Positions 10,975-22,247 of a stretch of 64,000 nt of DNA are shown one piece after another. The notes under the pieces are model-generated. The model saw only the letters and a program-made list of their open reading frames with translations. It did no database searches and had not been told where the DNA came from. Position 1 is the stretch's first letter. Each line of letters opens with the position of its first letter. The translations under genes were made by a program, and so were the position numbers. Origin of the DNA: Timema cristinae (taxonomy: Eukaryota; Arthropoda; Insecta; Phasmatodea; Timematidae); contig JBCFYV010000012.1 of assembly GCA_039000515.1 (NCBI GenBank), positions 9,297,486 through 9,361,485 of the forward strand, read 5' to 3'.

Positions 10975-12989
10975 TTTTATTAAACATACATATTAATTAA
11001 TTCTATTTTATGAATTTGCTAGTGTATTTTATAACTGTTCTATTATGTAGTCTATTTTAATAATATAGGTCGTATGATAATTTATCAGCGTTTACCTGGA
11101 AAATGTACTTAAGTACAAACATTCCATCTTTTTCTTCATGTACCCTGAAAGGTAGCAAGCTTACTTTGACGTGTTAGACTATGATCCTAGCTACACCATG
11201 GTTGAATAATGGAATGCAAGCTTGTTACATTTCATAGCGAACAAAGGGTACATACATGCATACATACGTACATATACTTCTGGTCATAGCCTTAATAATT
11301 TCCCAATAATGACTCTCCATGAAAGGATAAGGCGTGTGATGATATATAACCATACATTTTCCAATATCTTTGCTGACAAGTGCTTTCAGAACAAAGCCAA
11401 TCGAGCTAGCGAAACTGTATGGTAGTTCACCATAAAGTACTATTAATTACCGCTAGAGCACACGCAGGTAGCATTTTTATGCATGTTTATCGGTTACAGA
11501 AAGTCCCATTGGGTGTGTGAAGTAGGTGAGTGAACGATCCCGAGCGTAGCTTAGACCGTTGGTTACACGACGCCGGCTCAGGGCAGTCGTGACGTGTGGT
11601 TTGACCCTAAAGCAATAGTTATAAGTTCTGTCTTTTGACAGGATTCGAAAGAAATCAACAACCATTCAATACCTATTACTGATGACTGGTTGGAAGATTA
11701 TCAAGATACGATAAATAGCTGACGTAATATCTAATTGTCAACGCATCAGGTAAACTGTGGATTGATACCTGTTTAGTATTCGTCCATGCTCTTAGTTGAA
11801 TAATTAATATGGCTTTAAGTTAATTTAACTTAGTGAAATAGAATTAATTACAAATAATAACTATGCAGAAATAATAAGTCGTAGGCCTACTAAGTTTAAA
11901 CATACAGCTATGCTATGTTTTTTTTAATGTAGAGTAGAAATTGTACACCTAAAATGGTAGCTTGACTTGGAATTTAATTAGACCTATTTAATAGTGAGTC
12001 GAACATAATACATAATTTTGAAAAATAATTAATCTCAATATATTTTAACTTATTTTAATATCTATATGATCGTATATCAGGATATCATTAAGATTTACAA
12101 AACATATTTAAGAAAAAAGGCTCATTTTGAATGGTACAAGCCAACCCAAAATTTAATATTTTTACTAGCTATAATTTTTAGTATTTTAAATAAGAAACTA
12201 AATTAAATATATGCTTTTAAATAGAAATTCCATACTATGAAAATAAAAATTTGAAACTATCATGGGGTTCGTAGGAATATATTCTGGGGTAACAGTTTGG
12301 GGAAGGCCTTGTTATCATATTAATATTTACTATTTTATGCAAGGTATAAATTATGCAAGGCCTTTATTTAACTCTGCACATATCCAAGTATACATAATTA
12401 AAATAATGAACGTATATTATGTAAACACAATATGTTTTCCTATGTTAATACATTTTAATAAATTAAAACTAAAACAATTGATATTACGTGGACGCCGCAC
12501 TAACTCGACGCATATATAATCTGGGGTGGCTGAAATATATCTTTGAGCGTAGTTTTGATATTTAAGCTGTGTCTGGAGGAGGGTTACAACACCCACCCTT
12601 GAGCAAGCCTCTGGAAACTAGGACACAATCTATGATAAGTAGCCACACATTTTATAGATAGCTAATTTCAACACATTTAACTAGGATTTTACTTAACTAA
12701 GAGAAACATACCTACGGCACGATTTAGAGAGAAAGAAATAAAGAATTGTTTTTTGACTGTTATTAAAGCTAATAATTTTTTTCATATACAGTATATTAAC
12801 GTTTTTTAAAAGTTTATTTCTACCAAAATACTACTAAAGCATTGGACTCCCTAAAAACAAGGGCAAGAATGCCAATATTTTGGTGATAAAATGGACCCAA
12901 ACGCAATTATTAAATTATTGTAGGTATAGCTAAAATCTAACTAATGTGTCCTAGATTTTAATTAATTAAACCTAACAATAAATTCTCAC
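10975..12989. other. No gene recognised
   Basis: AT-rich. At 11520-11660 a GC-richer patch has A-box-like GTAGCTTAGACCG and B-box-like GTGGTTTGACCC spacing, perhaps an old tRNA-derived repeat. Frames of 62-85 codons lack recognisable domains. Confidence 0.4.
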
Positions 12990-13105
12990 CCTCACTGACG
13001 GTCACGTTGACTAACGCGTCATGCTTGTAATTTACTTAAATTCCTTCCACGGAGGGTCAGGGTTCGAAACTCATCCGGTTTTAGTGGGGACGGTTTTTAC
13101 AAATA
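12990..13105 (+). repeat. SINE-B-like head, truncated
   Basis: A-box-like GGTCACGTTGACTAACG and B box GGGTTCGAAACTC are followed by the 'agtggggacggttttt' continuation characteristic of SINE-B. The 3' half and shared tail are missing or too diverged. Confidence 0.5.
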
Positions 13106-13440
13106 TGATTTATCATTGTGGTCTCTAATAAGGGTGCACTGAGCTCTACCCTTGGATGAAGCAGTTTAAAATATTGTGTGTCTAATGTATAATTTAAGAA
13201 ATGTGGCTGCCAGTTATATAATTGACCTGAATCGTTGTATATGTCGTGTTGGACTATACATTCTTAAATTCACAAACATATTCAATTAAATTAGCTGGAA
13301 TAGACTAAAGTTTAATCATCATATAAGAGAAACTTGAGCTAAACATACTGCGGCCGAAGAGAGAACGAACACCCCTCCCAACACCCACCCTAGTCCACCC
13401 TCTCTACATACCACCCACCCACCAAGCAGATCGATAACTT
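13106..13440. other. No gene recognised
   Basis: AT-rich flank of the 79-bp minisatellite, ending in a C-rich stretch (13370-13420). Confidence 0.5.
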
Positions 13441-16400
13441 GCACTGAGAGCTCGGTACTGCATTCCTGACACTGTGGACTGCTTGGATTGCAATGTTGCC
13501 AAACAACGCCTCTATGTATATATTGAGAGCTCGGTACTGCATTCCTGACACTGTGGACTGCTTGGATTGCAATGTTGCCAAACAACGCCTCTATGTATAC
13601 ATTGAGAGCTCGGTACTGCATTCCTGACACTGTGGACTGCTTGGATTGCAATATTGCCAAACAACGCCTATAGGTATACATTGAGAGCTCGGTACTACAT
13701 TCCTGACACTGTGGACTGCTTGGATTGCAATGTTGCCAAACAACGCCTCTAGGTATACATTGAGAGCTCGGTACTGCATTCCTGACACTGTGGACTGCTT
13801 GGATTGCAATGTTGCCAAACAACGCCTATAGGTATACATTGAGAGCTCGGTACTGCATTCCAGACACTGTGGACTGCTTGGATTGCAATGTTGCCAAACA
13901 ACGCCTCTAGGTATACATTGAGAGCTCGTTGGATTGCAATGTTGCCAAACAACGCCTCTAGGTATACATTGAGAGCTCGTTGGATTGCAATGTTGCCAAA
14001 TAACGCCTCTAGGTATACATTGAGAGCTCGTTGGATTGCAATGTTGCCAAACAACGCCTATAGGTATACATTGAGAGCTCGTTGGATTGCAATGTTGCCA
14101 AACAACGCCTCTAGGTATACATTGAGAGCTCGGTACTGCATTCCAGACACTGTGGACTGCTTGGATTGCAATGTTGCCAAACAACGCCTCTAGGTATACA
14201 TTGAGAGCTCGTATGATTCTACACTGTGACTGCTTGTTCAAATGCCAACAACGCCTCTAGTATACATTGAGAGCTCGGATGAATGCAATTCCTAGACACA
14301 TGTGAGACTGCTTGGATTGCAATGTTGCCAAACAACGCCTCTAGGTATACATTGAGAGCTCGGTACTGCATTCGACACTGGACTGCTTGATTGCAATGTG
14401 CCAACACCGCCTGTCTAGGTCTACTATTGAAGCTTGGATTGCAATGTTGCCAAACAACGCCTCTAGGTATACATTGAGAGCTCGGTACTGCATTCCTGAC
14501 ACTGTGGACTGCTTGGATTGCAATGTTGCCAAACAACGCCCTATAGGTATACATTGAGAGCTCGGTACTGCATTCCTGACACTGTGGACTGCTTGGATTG
14601 CAATGTTGCCAAACAACGCCTCTAGAATTGAGAGCTCGTACATGCATCCTGACACTTGGACTCTTGGATTGCAATGTTGCCAAACAACGCCTCTAGGTAT
14701 ACATTGAGAGCTCGGTACTGCATTCCGACACTGGACTGCTTGATTGCAATTGCCAAACAACGCCTCTAGTATACATTGAGAGCTCGTTGGATTGCAATGT
14801 TGCCAAACAACGCCTCTAGGTATACATTGAGAGCTCGTTGGCATTGCAAGACTGCTTGGATCAAAGTCCAAACAACGCCTCTAGGTATACATTGAGAGCT
14901 CGTACTGCATTCCAGACACTGTGGACTGCTTGATTGCAATGTTGCCAAACAACGCCTCTAGGTATACATTGAGAGCTCGTTGGATTGCAATGTTGCCAAA
15001 CAACGCCTCTAGGTATACATTGAGAGCTCGGTAACTGCATTCCAGACATGTGGACTGCTTGGATTGCAATGTTGCCAAACAACGCCTCTAGGTATACATT
15101 GAGAGCTCGGTACTGCATTCCTGACACTGTGGACTGCTTGGATTGCAATGTTGCCAAACAACGCCTCTAGTGTATACATTGAGAGCTCGTACTGCATTCT
15201 GACACTGTGACTGCTTGGATTGCAATGTTGCCAAACAACGCCTCTAGTATACATTGAGAGTCGCTGGTACTGCATTCCTGACACTTGGACTGCTTGGATT
15301 GCAATGTTGCCAAACAACGCCTCTAGAGTATACATTGAGAGCTCGGTACTGCATTCCTGACACTGTGGACTGCTTGGATTGCAATGTTGCCAAACAACGC
15401 CTCTAGGTATACATTGAGAGCTCGTATGGAATGTGACTAGATGCAATGTTGCCAAACAACGCCTCTAGGTATACATTGAGAGCTCGTGGATTGGAATGTT
15501 GCCAAACAACGCCTCTAGGTATACATTGAGAGCTCGTTGGATTGCAATGTTGCCAAAACAACGCCTCTAGGTATACATTGAGAGCTCTTAGGATACATGA
15601 GAGCTCGTGGATGCATTCCTGACAAGCTTGGTATACATTGGGCTTTGGATTGCAATGTTGCCAAACAACGCCTCTAGGTATACATTGAGAGCTCGGGTAC
15701 TTGCATTCTAGGACACTTGGACTGCATTGGATTGCAATGTTGCCAAACAACGCCTCTAGGTATACATTGAGAGCTCGGTTACTGCATTCCTACAACTGTG
15801 GACTGCTTGGATTGCAATGTTGCCAAACAACGCCTCTAGGTATACATTGAGAGCTCGGTACTTGCATTCTGACACTGTGGATGCTTGGATTTGTCAATGT
15901 TGCCAAACAACGCCTCTAGGTATACATTGAGAGCTCGGTACTGCATTCCTGACACTGTGGACTGCTTGGATTGCAATGTTGCCAAACAACGCCCTATAGT
16001 ATACATTGAGAGCTCGGTACTGCATTCCTGACACTGTGGACTGCTTGGATTGCAATGTTGCCAAACAACGCCTCTAGGTATACATTGAGAGCTCGGTACT
16101 GCATTCCTAACACTGTGGACTGCTTGGATTGCAATGTTGCCAAACAACGCCTCTAGGTATACATTGAGAGCTCGTGGTTGCATGTGCAACAAGCTAGTTA
16201 CATTGAGAGCCGTGTGATGTGACTGCTTGGATTGCAATTTGCCAAACAACGCCTCTATGGTATACATTGAGAGCTCGGTACTGCATTCCGACACTGTGGA
16301 CTGCTTGGATTGCAATGTTGCCAAACAACGCCTCTAGGTATACATTGAGAGCTCGGTACTGCATTCCTGCATGTGATGCTTGGATTGCAATGTTGCCAAA

Positions 16401-17717
16401 CAACGCCTCTAGGTATACATTGAGAGCTCGTGATTGCATTCCAGACACTGGTGAGACTGCTTGGATTGCAATGTTGCCAAACAACGCCTCTAGGTATACA
16501 TTGAGAGCTCGTTGGATGCAATGTTGCCAAACAACGCCTCTAGGTATACATTGAGAGTCTGGCATTCGGCATTGGACTGTTGATTGCAAGTGAAACAACG
16601 CCTCTAGGTATACATTGAGAGCTCGTTGGATTGCAATGTTGCCAAACAACGCCTCTAGGTATACATTGAGAGCTCGGTACTGCATTCCTGACACTGTGGA
16701 CTGCTTGGATTGCAATGTTGCCAAACAACGCCTCTAGGTATACATTGAGAGCTCGGTACTGCATTCCTGACACTGTGGACTGCTTGGATTGCAATGTTGC
16801 CAAACAACGCTCAGATACATAGTCGTATAGCATTTGAAGTGCTGTTGGATTGCAATGTTGCCAAAAGCTTAGTATACATTAGAGCTCGGTATGCATTCTG
16901 ACACTTGGACTGCTTGGATTGCAATGTTGCCAAACAACGCCTCTAGGTATACATTGAGAGCTCGTTGGATTGCAATTTCCAAACACGCCTTAGGTATACA
17001 TTGAGAGCTCGTGGATTGCAATGTTGCCAAACAGCCTCTAGGTATACATTGAGAGCCTGTTGGATTGCAATTGTTGCCAAACAACGCCTCTAGGTATACA
17101 TTGAGAGCTCGGTACTGCATTCCGACACTGTGGATGCTTGGATTGCAATGTTGCCAAACAACGCCTCTAGGTATACATTGAGAGCTCGTTGGATTGCAAT
17201 GTTGCCAAACAACGCCTCTAGGTATACATTGAGAGCTCGGTACTGCATTCCTGACACTGTGGACTGCTTGGATTGCAATGTTGCCAAACAACGCCTATAG
17301 GTATACATTAGAGTGTACTGATGCTACGTTGGACTGTCGATAATGTTGCCAAACAACGCCTCTAGTATACATTGAGAGCTCGGTACTGCATTCCTGACAC
17401 TGTGGACTGCTTGGATTGCAATGTTGCCAAACAACGCCTCTATGTATACATTGAGAGCTCGGTACTGCATTCCTGACACTGTGGACTGCTTGGATTGCAA
17501 TGTTGCCAAACAACGCCTCTAGGTATACATTGAGAGCTCGGTACTGCATTCCTGACACTGTGGACTGCTTGGATTGCAATGTTGCCAAACAACGCCTCTA
17601 GATATACATTGAGAGCTCGTTGGATTGCAATGTTGCCAAACAACGCCTCTAGGTATACATTGAGAGCTCGTTGGATTGCAATGTTGCCAAACAACGCCTC
17701 TAGGTATATATTGAGAG
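13441..17717. repeat. 79-bp/51-bp two-length minisatellite
   Basis: The long unit is 79 bp, from ATTGAGAGCTCGGTACTGCA to CAACGCCTCTAGGTATAC. A short unit of 51 bp lacks 28 bp between GAGCTCG and TTGGATTGCAATG. Both types alternate irregularly. The outer parts (13441-14210 and about 17341-17717) are clean. The interior is full of 1-3 base losses, often of one base of a doublet, plus garbled units. The minus strand opens frames up to 216 codons. These cycle through all three frames and usually end at the TAG created by CCTCTAGG, so I do not call genes. Confidence 0.97.
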
Positions 17718-17771
17718 GGTCCCACACTCTGGAGGCGATACTTACAAATGTTGTAAATTACTTCATTTAGA

Positions 17772-18043
17772 CCCGCCTCGGTGGCGTAGTTGGCTAACGT
17801 GCTTGTCGTGTTTAGCTCGACTGCTGAGGACGGGGAGATCGAGGTTAGAATCTCGGTCGGGTGAACTGGGGGGGAGGGGGGGGGGTGTTCCTAAATGGTT
17901 TTCCACTCTACCTCCACGCAAATGTGGGTTCACTTCCTCTAATTAAAACATTCCCAATTCCTAATCCATTAGCGTAATTAGTACTTAAAGCGTATAACCT
18001 GAACGGTTAGAAAGACGTGGTGCTAAATATTATTATTATTATT
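17772..18043 (+). repeat. SINE family B, full-length, with 15-bp duplication
   Basis: Best SINE-B copy: head CCGCCTCGGTGGCGTAGTTG, B box GAGGTTAGAATCTCGG, body with aaatggttttccact, shared tail (cattagcgtaatt ... gacgtggtgctaa) and (ATT)n. It is flanked by the perfect 15-bp duplication attacttcatttaga (17757-17771 and 18044-18058). It inserted 40 bp downstream of the minisatellite. Confidence 0.92.
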
Positions 18044-18219
18044 ATTACTTCATTTAGAATCGACAAGGTCATATTAACATGTCTCCGATTTGCATCAATT
18101 AAGATGTTGGAGGTATTTCAATTAACAAACATGTTTTTTAGTGTGATTTTCTTTTTTTATTAGTGTGAAACGTGGTATCTTACCTTATATGACTAAAAAT
18201 ATATATTTATTTTTTTGTT

Positions 18220-18594
18220 TTTGAAAACAAGGTGGTGAGAAAGATATTTGGAGCAAAAATATATGAGGTTAATGGGGAGTGGAGGAGGTTACATAATGAT
18301 GATTTATATACCCTGTACTCTTCACAATATATTATTAGGATAGTCAAATATCTAAGATCACGGTGGGCAGAGGACATGCAGCGCGAATGGAAGATTCTAG
18401 CACCTTGTTCACGCCACTGACTGACAAACCCAATGGGAAGTTCTAGACGCAGGTGAGAAGATAACATTAGAAATGACCTGAGGAAGACGGGGCGTAATTA
18501 GAGGGACTGGTTTGAACTAGCTCAATAAAGGGATAGGTGGCGTACTTTTATAAGTGCGGCAGTGAGCTTTTGAGCTGCTAATGCCATACAGTAA
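18220..18594 (+). pseudogene. LINE ORF2 C-terminal remnant
   Basis: The frame at 18232-18420 reads VRKIFGAKIYEVNGEWRRLH and continues to RSRWAEDM. After a frameshift, 18472-18594 reads NDLRKTGRN-RDWFELAQ-RDRWRTFISAA with in-frame stops. This pair of blocks is the conserved region downstream of the reverse transcriptase in many arthropod LINE polyproteins (RTE/Jockey-like; exact clade not resolved). It is dead: at least one frameshift and several stops. Catalytic reverse transcriptase sequence is absent here. Confidence 0.75.
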
Positions 18595-19023
18595 GTAATT
18601 AATTACAGTATTTTATATTAACTTACTCAGCAGACATATTATAGCCAGCACACAACATACAAATCAATTTAAATAATTTGAGCTACTACAATATGCCTAA
18701 TCCTTCTACCGAGCGTTAGCACCTAAATAATAATAATAATAATTGAATACCTAGACGAACGCGTGTACAAATAGTAAAATATATCTTCATTGAAACAAAC
18801 AGGATTTGAACCAAGGTACCATACATTTGTGATCAAACTCTCTATTCACGAAGTTATGGAATGGATCACTTGGGTGCTATACATATTATGGAGCAGCAGT
18901 TTTTCAGCTGAAGTCTTGCGATTGGCGAGAAGTTGGGCTGTGGGAGTTTGGACGAAGATAAAAAAGAAGGGAGAAAATAAAATTTAAGAGATAAAACCTA
19001 AGTATTTTTTAAATCCAGTATAT
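18595..19023. other. No gene recognised
   Basis: AT-rich with a short (AAT)n at about 18726. A 65-codon frame at 18790-18987 has no known motif; its first part contains a B-box-like element on the minus strand (GGTTCAAATCC). Confidence 0.45.
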
Positions 19024-19252
19024 TCCCGCTTCGGTGGCTGAAAGGTCTAACGCGCTATTCTGACAGTAGATCAGACTGTCGATGACAGGGAGATCAAGGT
19101 TAGAATTTCTGTCGGGCGTACCATGGGTGGTTTTCAAAAATGGATTTCCACTCGCCCTCCGTACAAATGCGGGTACACTTCATATAAATAAATTCTTGCT
19201 TACACCATTAGCGTAATTAGTGTATAAGCGTGATAAGCGGTGATAAAATATC
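19024..19252 (+). repeat. SINE family B
   Basis: Head CCCGCTTCGGTGGCTGAAAG, B-box-like AGGTTAGAATTTC, typical body (aaatggatttccactcgccc) and partial tail (cattagcgtaattagtg). The last tail block has decayed. Confidence 0.8.
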
Positions 19253-19639
19253 CAATATAAACTTATTTAAAAAAATAACACTATCATTAGAATTTTAGCT
19301 TTTGAACTTTTAGACACAATTTTAATACAAGATTTTTTTTAGTGATAACATTTCTCGTTAAAAAACTGATGCTCTGTCTTGACATTTCTAGTGACCTGTT
19401 CAGTGTTCCACGAGTTGAAAAAGATTGACAATCATTGTTATAGTTTTATACATTATAGTTTATTGATATTTTCAACACAAATATATCAAAGTCTTAGTAA
19501 ATTAGAGCTAGGATGATAAAGGTAGGTTAAATAAAATTCACCAGCATTCCCGGGAGAAAAGAAGGAGAAACATTTGTTGGACACCTTTTGATACACCCAA
19601 GTGGGATGAATGGCAGCCTTCACTGAATTTATGATATTT
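19253..19639. other. No gene recognised
   Basis: AT-rich sequence with nothing recognisable. Confidence 0.5.
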
Positions 19640-19885
19640 TTATTGGTGACTAGCATTTGCCCACGGTTTTGCTCATATCTTTGAAACTAAACATTAATTA
19701 TAAATCCAGTTTGTTCCCTATCCCGTGAGAATTTCAAAAAATCCGGCCTTGTTGCTTGTCTACATAATAAAGGTAGCCTCTGTGCAAAATTTCAGCTTTT
19801 TAGGTCCAAGGGTTTGAGCTGGGCATTGATGAGTCAGTGAGTGAGTCGGGACTTTTCTTTTTATATTTATAGATTTCTTTGGATG
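19640..19885 (+). mobile_element. LINE 3'-end-like remnant
   Basis: The series gcatttgcccacggttttgc, ttccctatcccgtgagaattt and ttgagctgggcattgatgag, then repeated gtgagtcagtga-type motifs, is typical of non-LTR retrotransposon 3' ends seen across insects. The minus-strand 68-codon frame here is a shadow. Clade uncertain. Confidence 0.5.
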
Positions 19886-19989
19886 TTCCCATGTTATACT
19901 ACTCATGCAGCTGATTACTAATAGAATAGAAAGGAGTAAGGTCAAATTTAGAGTAAATGTACCCACATTTGTGGTGCAATGAGAAATAC

Positions 19990-20075
19990 CTTAAGAAAAA
20001 CATCTTCGGTTGGGATATGAACCCAGACCTCCTCGGGCGAACTATACCAGACGAGACTGACACCTTGGTATATGT
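19990..20075 (-). repeat. tRNA-like head, minus strand
   Basis: The reverse complement contains B-box-like GGGTTCATATCCCAACC and an upstream TGGTATAGTTCG. Length and spacing resemble a tRNA-derived SINE head. No tail identified. Confidence 0.4.
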
Positions 20076-20280
20076 GCCAAATGATACGAGTAATTTGTGT
20101 ATTTAATATTCACTTGAGAGTTAAAGTTTTTTAAATGTGATGGTGCCGGTTTGTATAGGCTTACTAGTGGCTTAACATATTTAATTTAAGAAAACAGCGT
20201 AGGGAGGATTAAGTTTATAATTAAATGTAGCAGTGTTCACTTGGAGAGAAACTCAATCTTTTTTTTTTTTTGTGAAAAAA

Positions 20281-20362
20281 ACCGCAACATTGCTCCCCAG
20301 CCAGTGTTCGAACCCAAACCTACATGGCTAAGATCAAGTGAGGTAACCACTAAACCAGGGGT
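20281..20362 (-). repeat. tRNA-like head, minus strand
   Basis: The reverse complement carries A box TGGTTTAGTGGTTA and B box GGGTTCGAACAC at near-tRNA spacing. Likely an old SINE head. It touches a hAT-like terminus on its right. Confidence 0.5.
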
Positions 20363-20430
20363 ATTCAACCTGTGGCCCGTGGTAACATTTTTTTTTTGCA
20401 GCCCACTGGCTCATGAAAAGTATAAAATTA
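20356..20430 (+). mobile_element. hAT-like terminal fragment
   Basis: It begins CAGGGGTATTCAACCTGTGG, the pattern of hAT terminal inverted repeats (CAGGGGT...). No matching right end was found downstream, so it is a fragment or a chance start. Confidence 0.4.
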
Positions 20431-21101
20431 TTTCAAGAGGAAAAATGACAAATACAAAGAAATATTTTACATAATCACGTTATTTTATATATGATTTTTG
20501 ATCTTTCCAAGAAGAACAGTATTGCTTTTTAGTACAAATGTACTTTGAACCTCTAGGAAAAACCCACAGAGAACCTACTTGACGAGAAATGTGGCCTAAG
20601 CTCAGTGTGGAGTGATTCTATCTCGTGGAAGGTGTTCATTTGACCCCGGTCAGGTATTTATCCTGAACGATCTCTATAATACAGGCATTATAGTCGAGGA
20701 TTTGATTGCAGGTGTGTTCTACCTGATTTTAAAAAAAATGTTTATATTGGCTTAGATGTGAGATTACGGAAACGAGCCTACAACGTAAAGATGCCTACTT
20801 TACCTTACAGTCACGTATATTAAAAATAAGAAATAATAATTAGTATGGAGCACCGCACTTACGTTCTCACTTTATTGTTTATAAAAATGAAGTAAATTTT
20901 CTTTAATAATAAACAAATACATGTTTACTTAGCAACAATGACCTTAAAGATCTTTTGTCGGTGTGGAATATAAACATAAACATTAAGGTCTGGCAATTTC
21001 ATAGATTTGGGTACCAGTTGAGGGATTTTTGAATATTATTTGGGTAAAAATTAAGAGTTATTTGATTCAAGTCTTGAAAAACCAATGACAGAATAGAGTT
21101 T
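20431..21101. other. No gene recognised
   Basis: AT-rich. A GC-richer patch at 20580-20720 has weak B-box-like text (ggtgttcatttgacccc) and may be an eroded SINE. Confidence 0.4.
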
Positions 21102-21247
21102 ATCCACCGTGGTTCGGATCCCACGTTAAACTGTAGGTCTCCATTTCATCTCACAATCACCCTACCATTACATATTAGTGTAAGTGCGTATAACCCGAAC
21201 GGGTAGTAAGACGCAATGCTAATAATAATAGTAATAATAATAATAAT
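21102..21247 (+). repeat. SINE family A, 5'-truncated
   Basis: It starts inside the body at ccaccgtggttcgga, keeps the shared tail (gtataacccgaacgggtagt) and ends in (AAT)n. The tRNA head is missing. Confidence 0.9.
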
Positions 21248-22220
21248 TTTAGAGTTTATAAGCACTGATAAAAAGATTCTTTAAAATTAAATGGTATATA
21301 ATAATTTTCGAAATTTCAGATACATTTAGGTATATATTGATGGTCATCCGACTGGAATTTCAAAAAATGTACAACATGTTTGTGTTTAACTGTGTTATAA
21401 ACCCCCAGAAATCGAATTTCAACGCCAGTGAACAAAAATGATGGTTTGGGCCATAAGGTACGCATGGGGAGTTTTTGGGGCCACATATTCAGCCATTTTT
21501 AAAAATTTTACAGGCTTAGGATTTTTCCCACCATTCCAGAGTCCCTTGAAACTCCATGCCAAATTTCAACCTTTTAACTGCCCGGGAATTACGAAAAAAT
21601 CTCTGGAAATAAAAACAGGCATACGACATACACGGAATGTATTTTAGGTTATAGATTGATATTTTAAGGGCCCTCAAACTCACATAGGTCTTACCATTCT
21701 GGCCAACTCTCATGTCTGTTTCTCTGTACGTCTGTACTTTAGGCTACAGCTGAAACTATTAAATAGATTTCGTTCAAACTTGATATCAAGAAGTTACATC
21801 GTCATGCCTTGAGGAAAAATCTTGATTCTAGTTCTAGTTCTAAAATTAAGGGTAGGTACTAAATAATGGGTCTTGAAAATTCGATTTTTTTTAATATAGG
21901 TGTAGTTCATTTTTCTTTAAAATTCATATCTATTTTATATAAATATCCAAATAACAAATGGGTTTTCTGAAGAAAACTTATTTTGGGTTAGCTTATCTAT
22001 GACGAAATTTTGAAAATTTGCTTTCAAGCTTGACTATACCACATGAAATAGTATAGAGAATTGTATCTTATAATCTGTGTTTTTATTTAAATTTGTCATT
22101 GTCTTGTTCCCTGAAGCGTTGGTTGGATTGATACATCGGGCAGACTTATTAATTGTCTAGACAACAGTGACTGTGTCCCGGTGTATTTTTTAATTATTTT
22201 TTTCGGGTTTTGTGTGAACT
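21248..22220. other. Dispersed-repeat-like text upstream of the MULE gene
   Basis: 21430-21760 reads like non-LTR 3' sequence (ccatgccaaatttcaacctt; tctgtttctctgtacgtctg). No open domain is present. I found no MULE terminal inverted repeat here by eye. Confidence 0.35.
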
Positions 22221-22247
22221 GTGATAATATTAGCGAGAATTATTGAT

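Noticed and set aside
13319..17727. Long minus-strand frames up to 216 codons as genes
   Set aside because: They are the 79-bp unit read successively in three frames, ending mostly at the same TAG in CCTCTAGG, and they cross probable sequencing errors.
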